Notes: generated from the letters alone by a model not told the origin. 64,000 nt of DNA from Pyrenophora tritici-repentis (GCF_003171515.1 NC_089399.1:2790001-2854000), one strand, 5' to 3'. Shown: positions 36,935 through 48,405, counted from the first letter of the stretch. Program-made: numbers and translations.

Positions 36935-37881
36935 GGGGGAGGCACTCGGGGTTCTCTTAATGGTCTGCATGTATATTAGTTCATAGGTTTGGGCGGATAC
37001 ATATGAGAGATAGTGAACAAATAGCTAGGTTCATAGCCGAATAAAAAGTCTTCAATGTCTATGTTTGTGTTTGTTGTGTGATATCGAGGGGTTTGTAGGC
37101 GCCTGGGTGGTGTTTTGATAAAGTGATGAGGAGGCGGGAGTGGTTTGAGGTGTGGCAAGCATAGGTAGGATACTAGGAGAGGGATAGGGTAGAGTAATGT
37201 GAAGTACATCGCGGTTGTTGTCAGTTTTTGGGCATTTGACAATGTGTAGGTGTCGTATATAAACAATGAAGTACTTCATGTTTATCGTCCATCTTCCAAC
37301 ACCTCAACCTTCCAACAAGGATATAGCTTTTTTTGACGACTACTGGGAGGAGAAAGGTAGGGATGTTTACTGGTTAGGTAGACGATGGAGGGTAGAAAGT
37401 AGGTGAAGGTTTTCAGTATATGAGATGATTGTGAAAGGATATCAATTTGGAATGAAATAGGGAAGTTTGCGATGCCTTCGGAACGTAGAAGGAAGAGATG
37501 TATTAGTGATGTGCCGGCGTTTTGAAAAAAGATGTGATTGTGTAGAGTGCAGACATCCGATGTCGATGCTCTTCATCGTTTTCGTCTGATTTCATTTCGA
37601 AACTTCACTTTCCTTACCTGTATCGGCTGATTGGACCGTGCATAGGAGATGTTGGGTGTTGTGGCATTCTTTTTCCGCGAGGTTTTGTAAGATTTGAGTA
37701 CCGATTTACTCGGTCTGCGTGTATTCGTGATTTCCAATTCGTGGGCTCAAGTCTACGCGCTCTTCATGTGAGTAATCTGTGCACAGGTCAACCATCACTG
37801 TCGATTAGATGCGGCTGATGAGTCTTGTAGGTTTCAGTTTGGAGCACACGCTGTGTAACGGGCTGAGCCCTAGGCCACATG
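36935..37881. other. Intergenic region
   Basis: No gene is seen. The stretch is A/G-rich on the plus strand near 37080-37500 with scattered ggtag-like repeats, probably the 3' region of the large gene followed by spacer. Confidence 0.4.
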
Positions 37882-38042
37882 TAGACTCCGCAACAATCAA
37901 TTCAATCCGGTCACTCTCCTAGACCCACTTACCTATCTAGGTAGGGCTTAAACTCCTATAGGTAACTACTAGGCTTAAAGCGGTAATCAATCAATCCAAT
38001 CTGAACCTTCTAGGACCCACTTAATTGATTGTTGCGGACTGT
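37882..38042. mobile_element. Diverged MITE related to the 128-bp family
   Basis: The left end (tagactccgcaacaatcaat) and the inverted right end (attgattgttgcggact) match the terminal repeats of the 128-bp elements, but the inside is different and about 30 bp longer, with tctaggtaggg and tcctaggaccc-like repeats. The flanks share ggccacat (37873-37880 and 38043-38050), consistent with an 8-bp target-site duplication. The right end has lost bases compared with the left, so it is probably an older insertion. Confidence 0.75.
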
Positions 38043-38422
38043 GGCCACATGACTAGGCCGCTGGCCTAGTCGCTTCCTTCCTTCTATCACTCCTTCCCCC
38101 AGCAGCCCGTGCGCCGTGCGCCGTGCGCCAACCCAAACAAAGCGGGATGGCCGCCCACTTCATCTCCTTCTCTTCATCTCGACTGTAAATAGCATCTGGA
38201 TTAGGTAGCTGGAATACAGTACCTACAGACCGTTCACACGCTGGACCTACCTCTGCACAGTCACTAAAGATTATGACACTTTTCATGCCATATTCTTACA
38301 AAGCCGTTGTTGGAATCAGACAAAGAGTATAAAGAGAGTGTTGGGATCTGTATGTGCACTGTATACTGCATTTCTATATCAAAGTTTAGCTTGCGAATAC
38401 GATATTTAAATCAATTTGGAAA
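38043..38422. other. Spacer between the MITE and a decayed gene
   Basis: No gene is visible; a short gcgccgtgcgccgtgc repeat lies near 38108. AT content rises toward 38400. Confidence 0.35.
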
Positions 38423-39330
38423 ATGTCGGACCCCAACAACAGCCAAGCATGCTTGCAATTTATGGAAGAGTACTCGGAGAGGATTAATGAGTGGAGCAAG
38501 CACGTTCCAGAAACGCCACAACCCGTTCTTAAATACCATGATCATGATATAGCTCTCGTGGGTATCAATATATCTGCTGGAAACAACGGGGACTTGGTGA
38601 ATGTGTTCAACGACTCTCTCTCCAGGCACCTATCAGAATTAGCAGAGAAAGACGGTACCAGGAAAGCAATCTAGTTTGAAAAGGCAGCTCTGTGGTTTGA
38701 AAAATGTAAGTTTATGGCTTAGTCTGGTACATATGACTACAATTAATCTAGTACTACACTGACTACTTCGTCTCTATTTTCAGTCCCCGAACTTGGTTAC
38801 TCTTGGAACTTGTTTAAGACTACCACCGATAGAGGAAAGGTTGTTACCCACCCACGAGACACTGAAAAGTCTGTAAAGCTGCTCGATGATCTCTACGATA
38901 GAAAGTTCCCCAGAGGTCGTAGCATAGAGCAATGCAACAAGGAGGCCAACAAGAGGCCATCTATTATTCTCAAAAGAGAGGGGGGCACCAAAGGAGTCGA
39001 TGTAGTCCTTATGGCGATTTATAAGTCCCCGTAGGGTTCGAATAAGACGCCCGCGATGATCGACATAGCTCATGTAAGCGTCAGGGAAATGATTTTCCAG
39101 CCAGCCAGGAACGGGGGACTTACGGGCTCGCTCGTAAAAGAGACTTAGAGGGTCATCTTCTGGTTCTCTACATGTAATTATTTTATCTATTGCGCATTTT
39201 CACATCGTACGTGCAGCTAACGTAACTATAGATCACGAAGATACTGAGAAGAACGGGTGGGAAGATGGGCCATTCGAAGCTGTGAATCATTTAAGTCGCG
39301 TCGACGCTGGTGAAATGAGGAAGCTATAGC
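38423..39330 (+). pseudogene. Decayed gene of unknown family with several TAG stops
   Basis: An ATG at 38423 starts an open stretch (MSDPNNSQACLQFMEEYSER). A good intron (38706-38783, ending ttttcag) joins it in frame to FPELGYSWNLFKTTTDRGK and a further 80 residues rich in Lys and Asp. In-frame stops occur at 38672 (before the intron), 39032, 39146 and, in what looks like a third exon (EDTEKNGWEDGPFEAVNHL), at 39327. All four are TAG, and reading resumes in the same frame after each. Their surroundings would suit Trp or Gln codons changed by a single transition. I do not recognise the protein family. Confidence 0.55.
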
Positions 39331-39634
39331 GAATGATATGTCAGATCTGGTATGCTTATAGTTGGATAATGTGCGATACCGTGGGCCTATGTTTATAGAT
39401 ATGAAAGGTTGTATACACTCGCTTGATATCAACTGTGCAAGTCTAACACAATTTGCGCCATGAATAAATATCACTTGCTATACTTAAGTGAGTGGATTTT
39501 ATATTTCTAGGCACCACCTCAATCCAAATTCCCATAGTCAAGCACTCATACCACAGTAATAACCTCCTATCAATGTCCATGTTCCCAGCCCTCACGGGCA
39601 AACACGACCTCCCTATCACATACTCCGAAGATGT

Positions 39635-40081
39635 ATGGAATTCGTTGCTGATGAGAACTACTATGCTCGATATCCTGTTCCAAATCACACGACAGAGAGC
39701 CAGCTCGTGGCCATCCCCATCCAACCCCGCGTCCTCCTAAAGCTCCCCATCCCGCATTCCACGCATTTATACGTCTGTCTCGTGGGCATCTTCATGCCGC
39801 ATCGCCAAGATAAGGAGATCAACCGCATGAATCTCAATATGAGCAAACGCGAGTTTGTTGAGAAGTTGCGGGATTTGACCAGGGAACGAGGTATTCTTGG
39901 GAACGTAGCGCATGGAGAGCTACCGGTTGCATTCTGGTTTTTCAAGGGTGAGTTTATTTGAATGGAGGTCCTGTGATTGCAAGCTAATGATTGGAGTGTA
40001 GTTGATGGAGAGGAAGATGATGTCACGAATGGGGATGAGTGCATTAATGTCGGGGCGAAGTGGAGGTTGGAGGATTGGTGA
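39635..40081 (+). CDS. Small gene or 3' remnant, unknown function
   Basis: Exons 39635-39947 and 40002-40081 (intron 54 nt, donor gtgagt, branch gctaatg) encode 130 residues starting MEFVADENYYARYPVPNH. The middle contains a hydrophobic stretch LYVCLVGIFMP and a charged helix NMSKREFVEKLRDLTRERG; the end is acidic (VDGEEDDVTNGDEC) and finishes KWRLEDW. A frame on the other phase (39558-39640) could be an upstream exon. It may be the end of the decayed gene just upstream or a separate gene. Family not recognised. Confidence 0.4.
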
Positions 40082-41167
40082 ATTGGTGGGATATGATGTG
40101 TGCCATGAATAGGAAAGAATAGTGATATGGGTGAAGACTGGGCCGTTTACCACATAGCTAGGCTCAGAAAAGGTAGGCATAAAAGGGAAAAACTTCTAGT
40201 TCTTGCTAGTTTCTGTTAAGATATGGCCCTGTTTGATCGAATTGAGCATGCCTGGAAATTTAGTCGGGTTAAGTATAATTGTTCCTTCGCTTTTTGTGTC
40301 ATTCCAGAGCGCAAGTGCTAGGAGTCTGCCTTTGCCTCTGACTTTGAAACTCACTTATCGCTCAGCTCTCGAATCCCACGATAAGAAACTGCGTGAGTGG
40401 CCCAATTGAACATCTTCCAATAATAAAATAACAGCATCAATAAGCTATAGTAACGCCCGGGCGTTCTCCGTGGTCATGATCCGCGATTCCGGCCTGGAAG
40501 ATGGATATGGTCATAGATGATGATATAAAGAGCATGATTGTGATAACGTACCCTGCTTTTTGTTACACGGACAAGATTCTATAAAAAGCGAATAGACGTA
40601 TCCTCACGACGACATTCCACACCGGCTTTTAAGCGCTGTTTACACAGCGACAGAGGATAGAACCGTAAATTTCATGCGCACCATATTACCCTTCTTTTCA
40701 GCAAAGCCGGCGTTCAAGTCGATCTCTTTGCCCAGGGGCCTCCAAGACAAGCCTTATATCGAAAGGAAGTGGGTGAGGAGCATGCGCCTTGAGAGAAAGC
40801 TGCTGAGAAGTTCATATATTGAGTACCGATATGAGAGTAACGCAATGCCGAAGAAAGAGGTCACAGGCTAAATTGATCAGTAGGAAAGCTATACAGGTCT
40901 TTGGAAAGAGCCGTTATCATAAAACTGTGAACTTCACAAACCGTACTTCGGCTACGGTCTTGAGTTTTCAGATACGAGCGTCCTAGAAAATGCATCCACA
41001 GGACAAAAATTAGCAAATCTGCATCATATGACACTCAATACACAAGCATTTCCATAGATCGAGAATTTCGTATTAATTCATCGTAGCGTATTGCCAACTA
41101 CTAGAGATGCCCGGCCACATTTCTGTCAGCCCTTGACACTCTCCATTTCCTTGTCTAAGCCAAGCCC
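40082..41167. other. AT-rich intergenic region
   Basis: About 1.1 kb without supportable genes. A 65-codon frame at 40674-40871 begins with an ATG but shows no family resemblance. The last part is the 3' region of RPS20 (minus strand). Confidence 0.4.
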
Positions 41168-41620
41168 TTATGCGGCGATGGTAACCTCAACCTCGACACC
41201 GGCCTCGATGTTGATGATGATCTGCTTGACGACCTCAGTGGGAGCGTGGAGGTCGATGAGGCCTAATTTCAACGTTAGCCATTGTATTTCCAATTCCTCG
41301 TTTGAGAGCACCTACGCTTGTGGATGCGCATCTCGTATGTGTCCCAAGTCTTGGAACCCTCACCGCAAGGGGTCTTGCGGGTGGTGATCTTGAGGTGCTT
41401 GGTGGGCAGGCGGACGGGGCCCTTGACGCGGAGCTCCTTGGTCTTGGCACGATCGATGAGCTCCTGGCAGACCTTCTCGAGGGACTTGACGTTGCGCGAG
41501 GTGAGGGTGATGCGGATCTTGTGGATCTTGGGACCTGTAGTATCGTTAGTATATGCTTCACCACACTTTACGGGTGTCCTTACCCTCGCCAAAGTCCTTC
41601 TCGGGCTTGTTGTAAGACAT
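41168..41620 (-). CDS. RPS20: 40S ribosomal protein uS10 (S20)
   Basis: Minus-strand exons 41584-41620, 41316-41534 and 41168-41262 (introns 49 and 53 nt) encode 116 residues, the normal size for eukaryotic uS10. The core is unmistakable: [20 protein letters not shown], then [37 protein letters not shown] and the C-terminal [14 protein letters not shown]. The N-terminus is [13 protein letters not shown]. It is part of the small-subunit head and contacts the path of collided ribosomes. Early introns are typical of fungal ribosomal protein genes. Confidence 0.97.
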
Positions 41621-41992
41621 GTTGTCGGGTTGGTGGAGTGTTGTGTTGTTGAAGGTGCTGCGTTAGATTCCAGTCACGACCTGGATCCTTGATCGCGGTA
41701 ATGTGATGACTGGGTGGCTTGAATTTGCGACGGCGTTCGTAGTCGTTGAAGTTGTTCGCGCTATGTAATTTTCCATCTGTGGGCGATGAACGCCAAGATT
41801 GCGGGCGCTAGTGCCGGATTGAGTATCGCTCCCTCTGATCGCTCGGCAGGCAGGCCATGAGCCATCATGACTACATGACTAGAATCAGACCCCCGAAATT
41901 GACCGTTCTGGAACTTTTAGACCAAATCATTGCATTGCAGTTGTGCTTTTTCAACTTCCAACTCCCTCCATTTCCTTGCAGCGACCGAATCA
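41621..41992. promoter_or_regulatory. Divergent promoter of RPS20 and CUE3-like gene
   Basis: Only 372 bases separate the two start codons, so both promoters must lie here or overlap. The sequence has no clear TATA box; a ccctctgatcgctcgg tract and a CT-rich run before each ATG are the only notable signals. Sharing a promoter with a ribosomal protein gene would tie the neighbour to growth-regulated expression; that is inference. Confidence 0.55.
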
Positions 41993-44001
41993 ATGTCGCC
42001 ACCCCACTTCGCGCCATTTCCAGACGCAAAAGTCAGAAAGAGCATACTGCCTGACGAATGGCAGCTGTACCTGGATTCTTGGACATCACTTGCAGAACTT
42101 TATCTCCGACTTGAGAATGATCAGTTTGTTTCGGCGATACAAGAGAAGGATATGGTTACCCCATTTCTCATTCCATTCTTCCATGAGCTAGCCAGCGATG
42201 ACAACCTAGCATCAAAAGTAGCATCTCTGCGAAAGAAGTGCTTTTTCCTGCTGCATAGGGTCTTTTCGAGAGGTAATATCTCGGATTCCATCCTGAGCTG
42301 GTCTGTTCTCTCAGACATATGTCACGTCTTTCCAAAGAGTGAACAGTTCCGTGCACTCTTGCAAGGGTTATGGAAGCAAAAGGGCGCAACCATTGAGAAG
42401 TCAATCCAAACGGCAAAGACGTCATTGATCAGGAACTTGGAGTCGAAGCGACCAGAAGAGGCTGAGAATACTCTCAACCGGGTAGCACCTCTTCTGAGAG
42501 CTTCGTCGGATGCAAGTATCTTTATGCTTACCGGGTCTGATTTCCTTGACTCGCTCTGTTCGGCCTATCCGCAGGTATCGCTGTCGATACAGAAGAAACT
42601 GGTTACAATAGCATATCTTGGACTCACAGCAGCCTTGGACGGACCGAAGCCAAACTATTCACTGCTTTCCGACCATCTGTACAGCTTAAAGTCTAGCGAA
42701 GAGCAAGAGCAGAAGAAGGAGCCAGGGAAGAAGACACTCGTTGCTGATCTTGTTACAAATACGCCGTTGTTAGAGAAGATCAGGGACAAGGCTACTGCTC
42801 CGGAGGCTACAAGGGTAAAGAACACTGCAGCATCGCTTAGTGCATTCCGCCAATCTGGGGTGGCTCGGCCCAAGAGGCTGATACGGCGAAAGGTAGACAA
42901 GGGTAAAGAGAAGGCAGAGGAAAGCTATGGACATGGCGCGTTCACCGGCGAGGTACATGTCCATCGTATGAGCATGATTAGCCAGATTCAAGATCTGTTC
43001 CCAGATCTTGGTGCAGGGTTCGTTGTAAAATGTTTGGATGAGTATCACGACGATATCGAGCAAGTTACTGCACATCTGCTGGAAGAATCACTACCGCCGT
43101 ACCTCGCCGATGCTGACCGAAGTGAGAAGCTGTACGTGTTCATTCATCTAGGTACAAGCCCATACTTACATTTTCCAGGCCAACGCCCTCTACACCATCA
43201 CAACCACTTGCACCACCGAGATCGAGTCAGCACTTTCCCGAGCGCCGCAATGTATTCGATGACGACGAGTTTGACAAGCTGGCGGTCGATACTTCCCGCC
43301 TGCATATCGGCCGTCGCGGTCAAGACCTGAACGCCGACAAGATCTTGTCCGACCGTAGCAAAGCGCCGGCGAAGTCGGCCATTATGGCAGCTCTCGCTGC
43401 ATTCGACTCTGATGATGACGAGCGCGATGACACATATGATGCAGAAGACGTTGGCGCATCTGTCGACACCGCCGCGCCTGAGGATGCGGACCTGGGCGAT
43501 AAGAATGAGGAAGCCTTGTTCCGCGCCTACACCATGACACCAGAGCTCCTCAGTCGCGAATCAGAGATAAGAAGAGGCAAGGCAAGGACGGCGCTGAAGA
43601 GCGAAACAGGCATGACGGATGAGGCGATTGAAGGCTGGGCGATTATGATGGGTCGTAATCCTAGACAACTACGGCGACTGGAGGCGAAGTTTTCAAACTT
43701 CCAGGGTCAGCAGAGGGAATTGCAATCGACAGCATGGCGGGATAGTCCTGCAGGTTCGGGCGACGAGGGTAGTGGAGATGGTGGGCGTGGCGGAAGGGGA
43801 GGCAGGGGACGAGGCAGGGGCCGTGGGCGCGGTGGTCCGGGCGGTGGTCGAGGCGGCGCAAGTGTCGCTGGTCCTGCAGACGACAAGGGCACGCAGATTT
43901 CGCGACAGAGGAAGGAGGCCAACAAGAGTTCGAGTGCGAATCACAACCGGAAGGCCCAACGAGGGAAGAAGATGGCCCGTGCGGGCTTCCCAGCTAGCTG
44001 A
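41993..44001 (+). CDS. CUE3: CUE-domain protein, ASCC2/Cue3-like
   Basis: Exons 41993-43131 and 43179-44001 (intron 47 nt) encode 653 residues. The N-terminal helical region (DEWQLYLDSWTSLAELYLRL, SWSVLSDICHVFPKS) matches the ASCC2/Cue3 N-terminal domain. A CUE ubiquitin-binding domain lies at about residues 326-370 (ISQIQDLFPDLGAGFVVKCL, then DDIEQVTAHLLEE). The C-terminus carries an acidic stretch (FDSDDDERDD) and an RGG-rich tail (GGRGGRGGRGRGRGRGRGG). In yeast, Cue3/Rqt3 is a subunit of the RQT complex that splits collided ribosomes after ubiquitination of small-subunit proteins, uS10 among them. Its divergent neighbour here encodes uS10 itself. The family call is firm. Confidence 0.88.
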
Positions 44002-44930
44002 GGTAGGGTTTGTTGCGTGATGGCGAAACATGGTTATATGGCAAGGCGGTAATGATAGTATAGTTACTCCTGCATCTTACTGTCCGATATAGATTCATAC
44101 TATCCTGTACTCATGTCTCTTTGCTCAGTTTATGTGACATTGTGTACAATATGATCCTGCCACTCATACCAGCGCTGCGGGATTGGCCTACCAAGAATTG
44201 ACACATCTGCTGTCACTCCCCTTGGAAAAGCTTATATCGCGTAGATACATGTGGCGCCATGTGCATTCTTATAATAATGTGACCAGATCAAGAGATGCAA
44301 AGCAATACGCGGCCACTTGAAACATTGCTCGTGATGACTAGAGTAGAACTAACGTCAAATCAAGGATATAGAAATCGCAGCTTGGTGAACTGATAACACG
44401 ATGAAACAATGGGCAGTGAAGCGACAAGGGGTTCATCGCTCGGTCATCGTCCAACGGCCCCCTCCAATACATGCTTTGGAGTAAATACATAGCAGAGAAC
44501 GCAAGGACGAGCAATACCTTCTGGATATTGCCTGTAGCTATTAAGATTTTGGACATGCAAGTATTGGAGACTGAAAGTTTTGTGCCTTGTGACGGCCTGC
44601 CTTGTGTGAAAGGACGTTGACAGCGGAGAGGAGGCGGCAGAAAGAATTCGCATGTGATGTTGTTTAGTGGGATGATTGCCCCTCAATTGGTAACCCATCA
44701 ACATCTGACCCCTCATATGCAAAAATGAAAAAGTCGCAAGAAGATAAAAAATATTGCGATGAAAAGAAGAGATCGCCCTCTGACAAACGTGACAAGGGAG
44801 AGCTGAAGATAACAGCCTACCCCGAATGCCGGTGGTGGTGCTGCCCCTCACTTCCTGCGGGGCCTCCACCACGGCCCGAAGTCGTGACAAAAATTAAATT
44901 ATACCAACAACTCTGCAAAAAAAGTTGGAG
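44002..44930. other. Intergenic region upstream of the tRNA-like gene
   Basis: No supportable protein gene. Both strands contain short frames only. A run of A/T (aaaaattaaattatacc, then aaaaaaagttgg) lies just 3' of the tRNA-like gene on its own strand and could serve as its Pol III terminator. Confidence 0.4.
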
Positions 44931-45072
44931 CTCTCCGACGGGGAATCGAACCCCGGTCTCCCGCGTGGGTATCCAAAGACATGACAAGCTGGCTACCTGT
45001 TAGTAGGTGTGCAATGCAGATGTAGGCTGCAGCTGAACGAACCGGAAATCATGACCACTAGACCATCGAAGA
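44931..45072 (-). tRNA. Interrupted tRNA-like gene (Glu/Asp-type body)
   Basis: On the minus strand the 5' part reads TCTTCGATGGTCTAGTGGTC, with a perfect A box (TGGTCTAGTGG). The 3' part reads GCGGGAGACC, GGGGTTCGATTCCCC and TCGGAGAG, with a perfect B box and a complete T arm. The two ends form a 7-bp acceptor stem with one G-U pair, and the A-B spacing allows Pol III transcription. Between ATTTCCGG and CACGCGGG lie about 70 extra bases. They fall at the anticodon arm, where an intron is expected, but the flanking bases give only four of five stem pairs and the anticodon (CGT if read literally) does not suit the Glu/Asp-like body. It may be an intron-bearing tRNA, a disrupted one, or two fused halves. 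Confidence 0.5.
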
Positions 45073-45393
45073 TTCGCTTAAGTAAGCGGATGGGAGGGCT
45101 TATTTGATGGAAGAAAAGATGTTTTTTTAGTATAAAATAGCAGATAATTTATTCACGGCAGCTTGGGTGGGGTCTGGGGATGGATGGTAGCAGAATCTTG
45201 GACTTGGAAGCGGGGTTGTAAGATCTGGCCGGAACTTGGTGGCTGGATCGGTGAGGGGCAGATTTGGACTGATGTAATCGTATCTCCACGCGCAGACAGT
45301 TTTCTTGTTGGCTCGCCATCCCTGCTGTCGCTGACGGTATTTTTGTGAGCGACAGGCACTTACATACACATGCAGACCACCAATACTACAGAC
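45073..45393. other. Spacer between tRNA-like gene and hAT element
   Basis: About 320 bases without a gene. Their only notable feature is position: the transposon end lies about 320 bp upstream of a Pol III gene, a common insertion neighbourhood. Confidence 0.35.
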
Positions 45394-45553
45394 CAGACTT
45401 GCTATCAGTCAGTCTTCGTTCCGTCCGGATATCAGTTCAGTCAGTCCGGAGGCCTCTAGATAACAGTTCAGTCAGTCCAGAGACCTCTAGATAACAGTTC
45501 AGTCAGTCCAGAGACCTCTGGACTGACTGAACTGACTGAATTGGACTGAATCT
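45394..45553. repeat. Left subterminal repeats of the hAT element
   Basis: Three direct copies of a roughly 31-bp unit (cagttcagtcagtcc followed by ggaggcctctagata or agagacctctagata) are followed by an inverted copy (ggactgactgaactg). The last unit and the inverted copy can pair into a hairpin centred on gacctctgg. Confidence 0.8.
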
Positions 45554-46300
45554 AGCTCTTTGAAGCCGTGTTTTGCAGTCACGATAGCAACTTCTAGTGT
45601 TGCTTAGAACACGACTTGTCGCTGCAACTAAGACAGACGCTAGTCTTGAATAGGAAAACGCTTGTCTCGTTTGGGTTAGAGATGATACCCGAGCCAATTA
45701 GACTCTGCTAATTACGCTAGGGCCACATAGCAGCCTTGACGCGTCGCGCCCACTCTAGCAAACTAATACTACAACACTCTAGCCACAAACAATTTAGTGT
45801 ACTTTATGTCTACTCCTTCGAGCTCAAGCCTCCGCCGCCTTATCGAACGCGATAAGTGCAGTTCTCCTCTACCGTCGCTATCGAACGCGCCCACTGTTGG
45901 GGATACTGCGAGCGAGGCTTAGCCTAACAAGCCCGTGGCTATACATGCAGACTTACCTAACGACGATAACTATTACGTTGGGCTTGATTTTAAGCGCGTA
46001 CCGTACCTCGAGCGACGCCAAGCAGAGCGTAGTCGCGGCGCAGTAAGGAGCTGGATCTACCGCCACGGCTGGGGCGTATAGCACCGCAAGCACAAGAAGA
46101 ATTACTAGCTTTGCTAGATCTGCCACAAGCAACGGCGGCAACAGGAGGCCTACTACGAGGCTAATAGCACTACAAACGCCGGTCGACACCTCTCAAGCAA
46201 CAGGCCTAGGCACTCACTTAGACCTAACGGACCTATACTAATTGCTAGCCAGGAGGGCAACATTATAGGCGCGCTCGCAAAATCACAAGTCTACATAATA

Positions 46301-48405
46301 ACGTGCCCGTGCGCAGCGCGCACGGATTCGCAGCGCGCACGCCGAACACCAAAACACTGAAACACCTACAAACTTCAACGCGTCATAACTCAACCAGCAT
46401 GGCAGCTATTGACAAAGCGTTAGCAGCAATCGAATCGCGAGAGCTTGGAGATAAAATTGTATACCAGCAATATGCTGATAAGTACAACGTATCAAGGAGT
46501 GCGTTGAGCCGAAGACACCGAGGCGTTTCACGCTCGAGAGCCGACTATACAGCCGACAAACAATCCCTCGCGCCACATTAAGAGCTAGAGCTTGTACGGT
46601 ATATCACTAAGCTTACCAAGCAAGGCCTACCCCTACAAGGGAGATGATTAGGAATTTCTTATCAGAAGTAACCCATCAGCAGCTCAGCGAGAGCTGGGTT
46701 ACTCGCTTCATCAACCGACACGAGATCCATCTTATCTCAAAGTGGACCAGCGCCATAGATCGTACGCGCCACCTGGCTAATTCTGAGTCAAAGTATAGAC
46801 TCTACTTCGAGCTGCTGCATAGAAAGATCATCCAATACCACCTAGAGGCTCGAGATATATACAATATGGATGAGAAGGGCTTCTTGATTAGCTTAGTAGG
46901 CAGAAGCAAGAGGATATTCAGCAGGCGTCAGTGGGAGAAGAAGGAGGTTCGAGCATCTCTCCAGGATGGATCACGCGAGTTTCTGACAGTCCTGGCCTGC
47001 TGCTGCGCTGATAGGAGCTCGCTGCCTCCAGCCCTTATCTACGCAGCTAAGAAAGGAGCTATACGATTAAGTTAGGTAGAGGATATTAAGGCAGGAGAGT
47101 ATAAGGTCTTTATCTCATCATCTCTAACAGGCTGGTCAAACGATGACGTAGGCCTAGCTTAGCTTAAGCAGGTGTTTGATCGCTATACAAAGCAGCGATC
47201 AGGGAGATGGCGATTGCTCATCCTTGATGGCCATGGATCTCATGTCACGATGGAGTTTATCGACTACTGTGATCGCCACAGGATCCTCCTTATAATCCTT
47301 CCTCCCCATTCAACCCACACGCTCTAGCCGCTCGATGTGGTGCTGTTCAAGCCACTCTCTCAGGCCTACTCCAACGAGCTCACTAACTATCTCTATAAGG
47401 CTCAAGGCCTCGCTCTAATCAAGAAAGGGGACTTTTTCCCACTCTTCTGGAGCGCCTGGATATCCTCCTTCACGGAGAGTCTCATATTGAAGGCCTTCGA
47501 AGCCACTGGGATCTGGCTAATGGACGCCAACGTTATCCTCCGTAGATTTGCCAGCACGCCAGAAGCTGAGAGAAGCTCATCATCAGGGCTCTCTGATCAT
47601 GATTGGAGAAAGCTTGATCGATTAGTTCGAGCTGCTGTCACTGATAGCCATCAGTATGAGGCAAGAAAGCTACGCTCAAGCGTTCACCATCTCTCTGTTC
47701 AGAATGAGCTTTAAACCATAAAGTAGATAGTTTAGAAGAGGCTCTTCAACATAAAAAGAAGCATAAGAAGAAGGGCAAAGCTCTTGACCTTCAACAGCGC
47801 TAGGAGTATCACGGTGGCTCTGTCTTCTGGTCTCCTCGCAAGTTGCGTGAGGCTCGAGCTAGAGAAGCAGTACGGGAGCGAGATGAGACGGAGGAGAAAC
47901 TCCAAAAAGCACAGGCCAAGAAGCAGCGTAAGGAGGCTCAGCTGCAGCGTCAAGTTGAGCTCGAGCAGAGGCGTGTGGAGAGGCAGAGGCTCAAGGAAGC
48001 GAAGGAGCTTGAGCGAGCTGAGAAAGCAGCTGAACGCGCGCGCAAAGTTGAAGCTCAACACCAGAAAAAAACTATCCAACAAGCTCAACAACGCAAGCGT
48101 AAAGCCTCACAAGTAACCTTATCAAGTAACAAGCGTCAAAAATGCGCTAGCGCTGCTCACGCTGGTGATCAAGCTCGAGATGGGCCATCTGCTGCTCTAC
48201 CTAAAGTCACATTACGTGGTCGCAACGTCAGCCTCCCGCAAAAATATAGATAGTACAAGTTGATCGCAAGCATCTAATTACTGCTACATCACGTTTTTAT
48301 CAATATTGAGCTATTGTGTGGCGTTGTACAGCCTCATTCTTGAGATTGAGCAGATGGTGTTCGGCGTGCGCGCTGCGAATCCGTGCGCGCTGCGCACGGG
48401 CACGT
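46301..48405 (+). mobile_element. Pogo/Fot1-type Tc1-mariner transposon nested in the hAT element
   Basis: The 2105-bp element has perfect 51-bp terminal inverted repeats beginning ACGTGCCCGTGCGCAGCGCG, and is flanked by TA on both sides (46299-46300 and 48406-48407), the Tc1/mariner target. The GC-rich repeats themselves contain an internal repeat of the 12-mer gcagcgcgcacg. Perfect repeats indicate a fairly young insertion. Removal of the element plus one TA gives back an uninterrupted hAT reading frame, so it entered the transposase gene. Confidence 0.93.
46399..48253 (+). pseudogene. Pogo-type transposase (HTH plus DDE), degraded
   Basis: The protein starts MAAIDKALAAIESRELGDK with a Psq-type helix-turn-helix (YADKYNVSRSALSRRHRGV), then a CENP-B-type DNA-binding region and the DDE catalytic domain. 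Catalytic acids are visible in YNMDEKGFLI, LLILDGHGSHV and the PLDVVLF block. The C-terminus is a long Arg/Lys/Glu/Gln coiled coil ending SLPQKYR. The frame is broken by one TAA (46579), TAG codons at 47073, 47160, 47325 and 47801, and two single-base losses (near 46630 and near 47712). It cannot make a full transposase as it stands. Confidence 0.88.

Noticed and set aside
44444..44890. Minus-strand frame of 148 codons downstream of the CUE3-like gene
   Set aside because: No family resemblance, no promoter features, and the sequence reads as spacer.
44725..45003. Open frame of about 90 codons on the plus strand ending in NRTPVSRVGIQRH
   Set aside because: The NRTPVSR stretch is the classic false translation of the T arm of a tRNA on the other strand, and it overlaps the tRNA-like gene.
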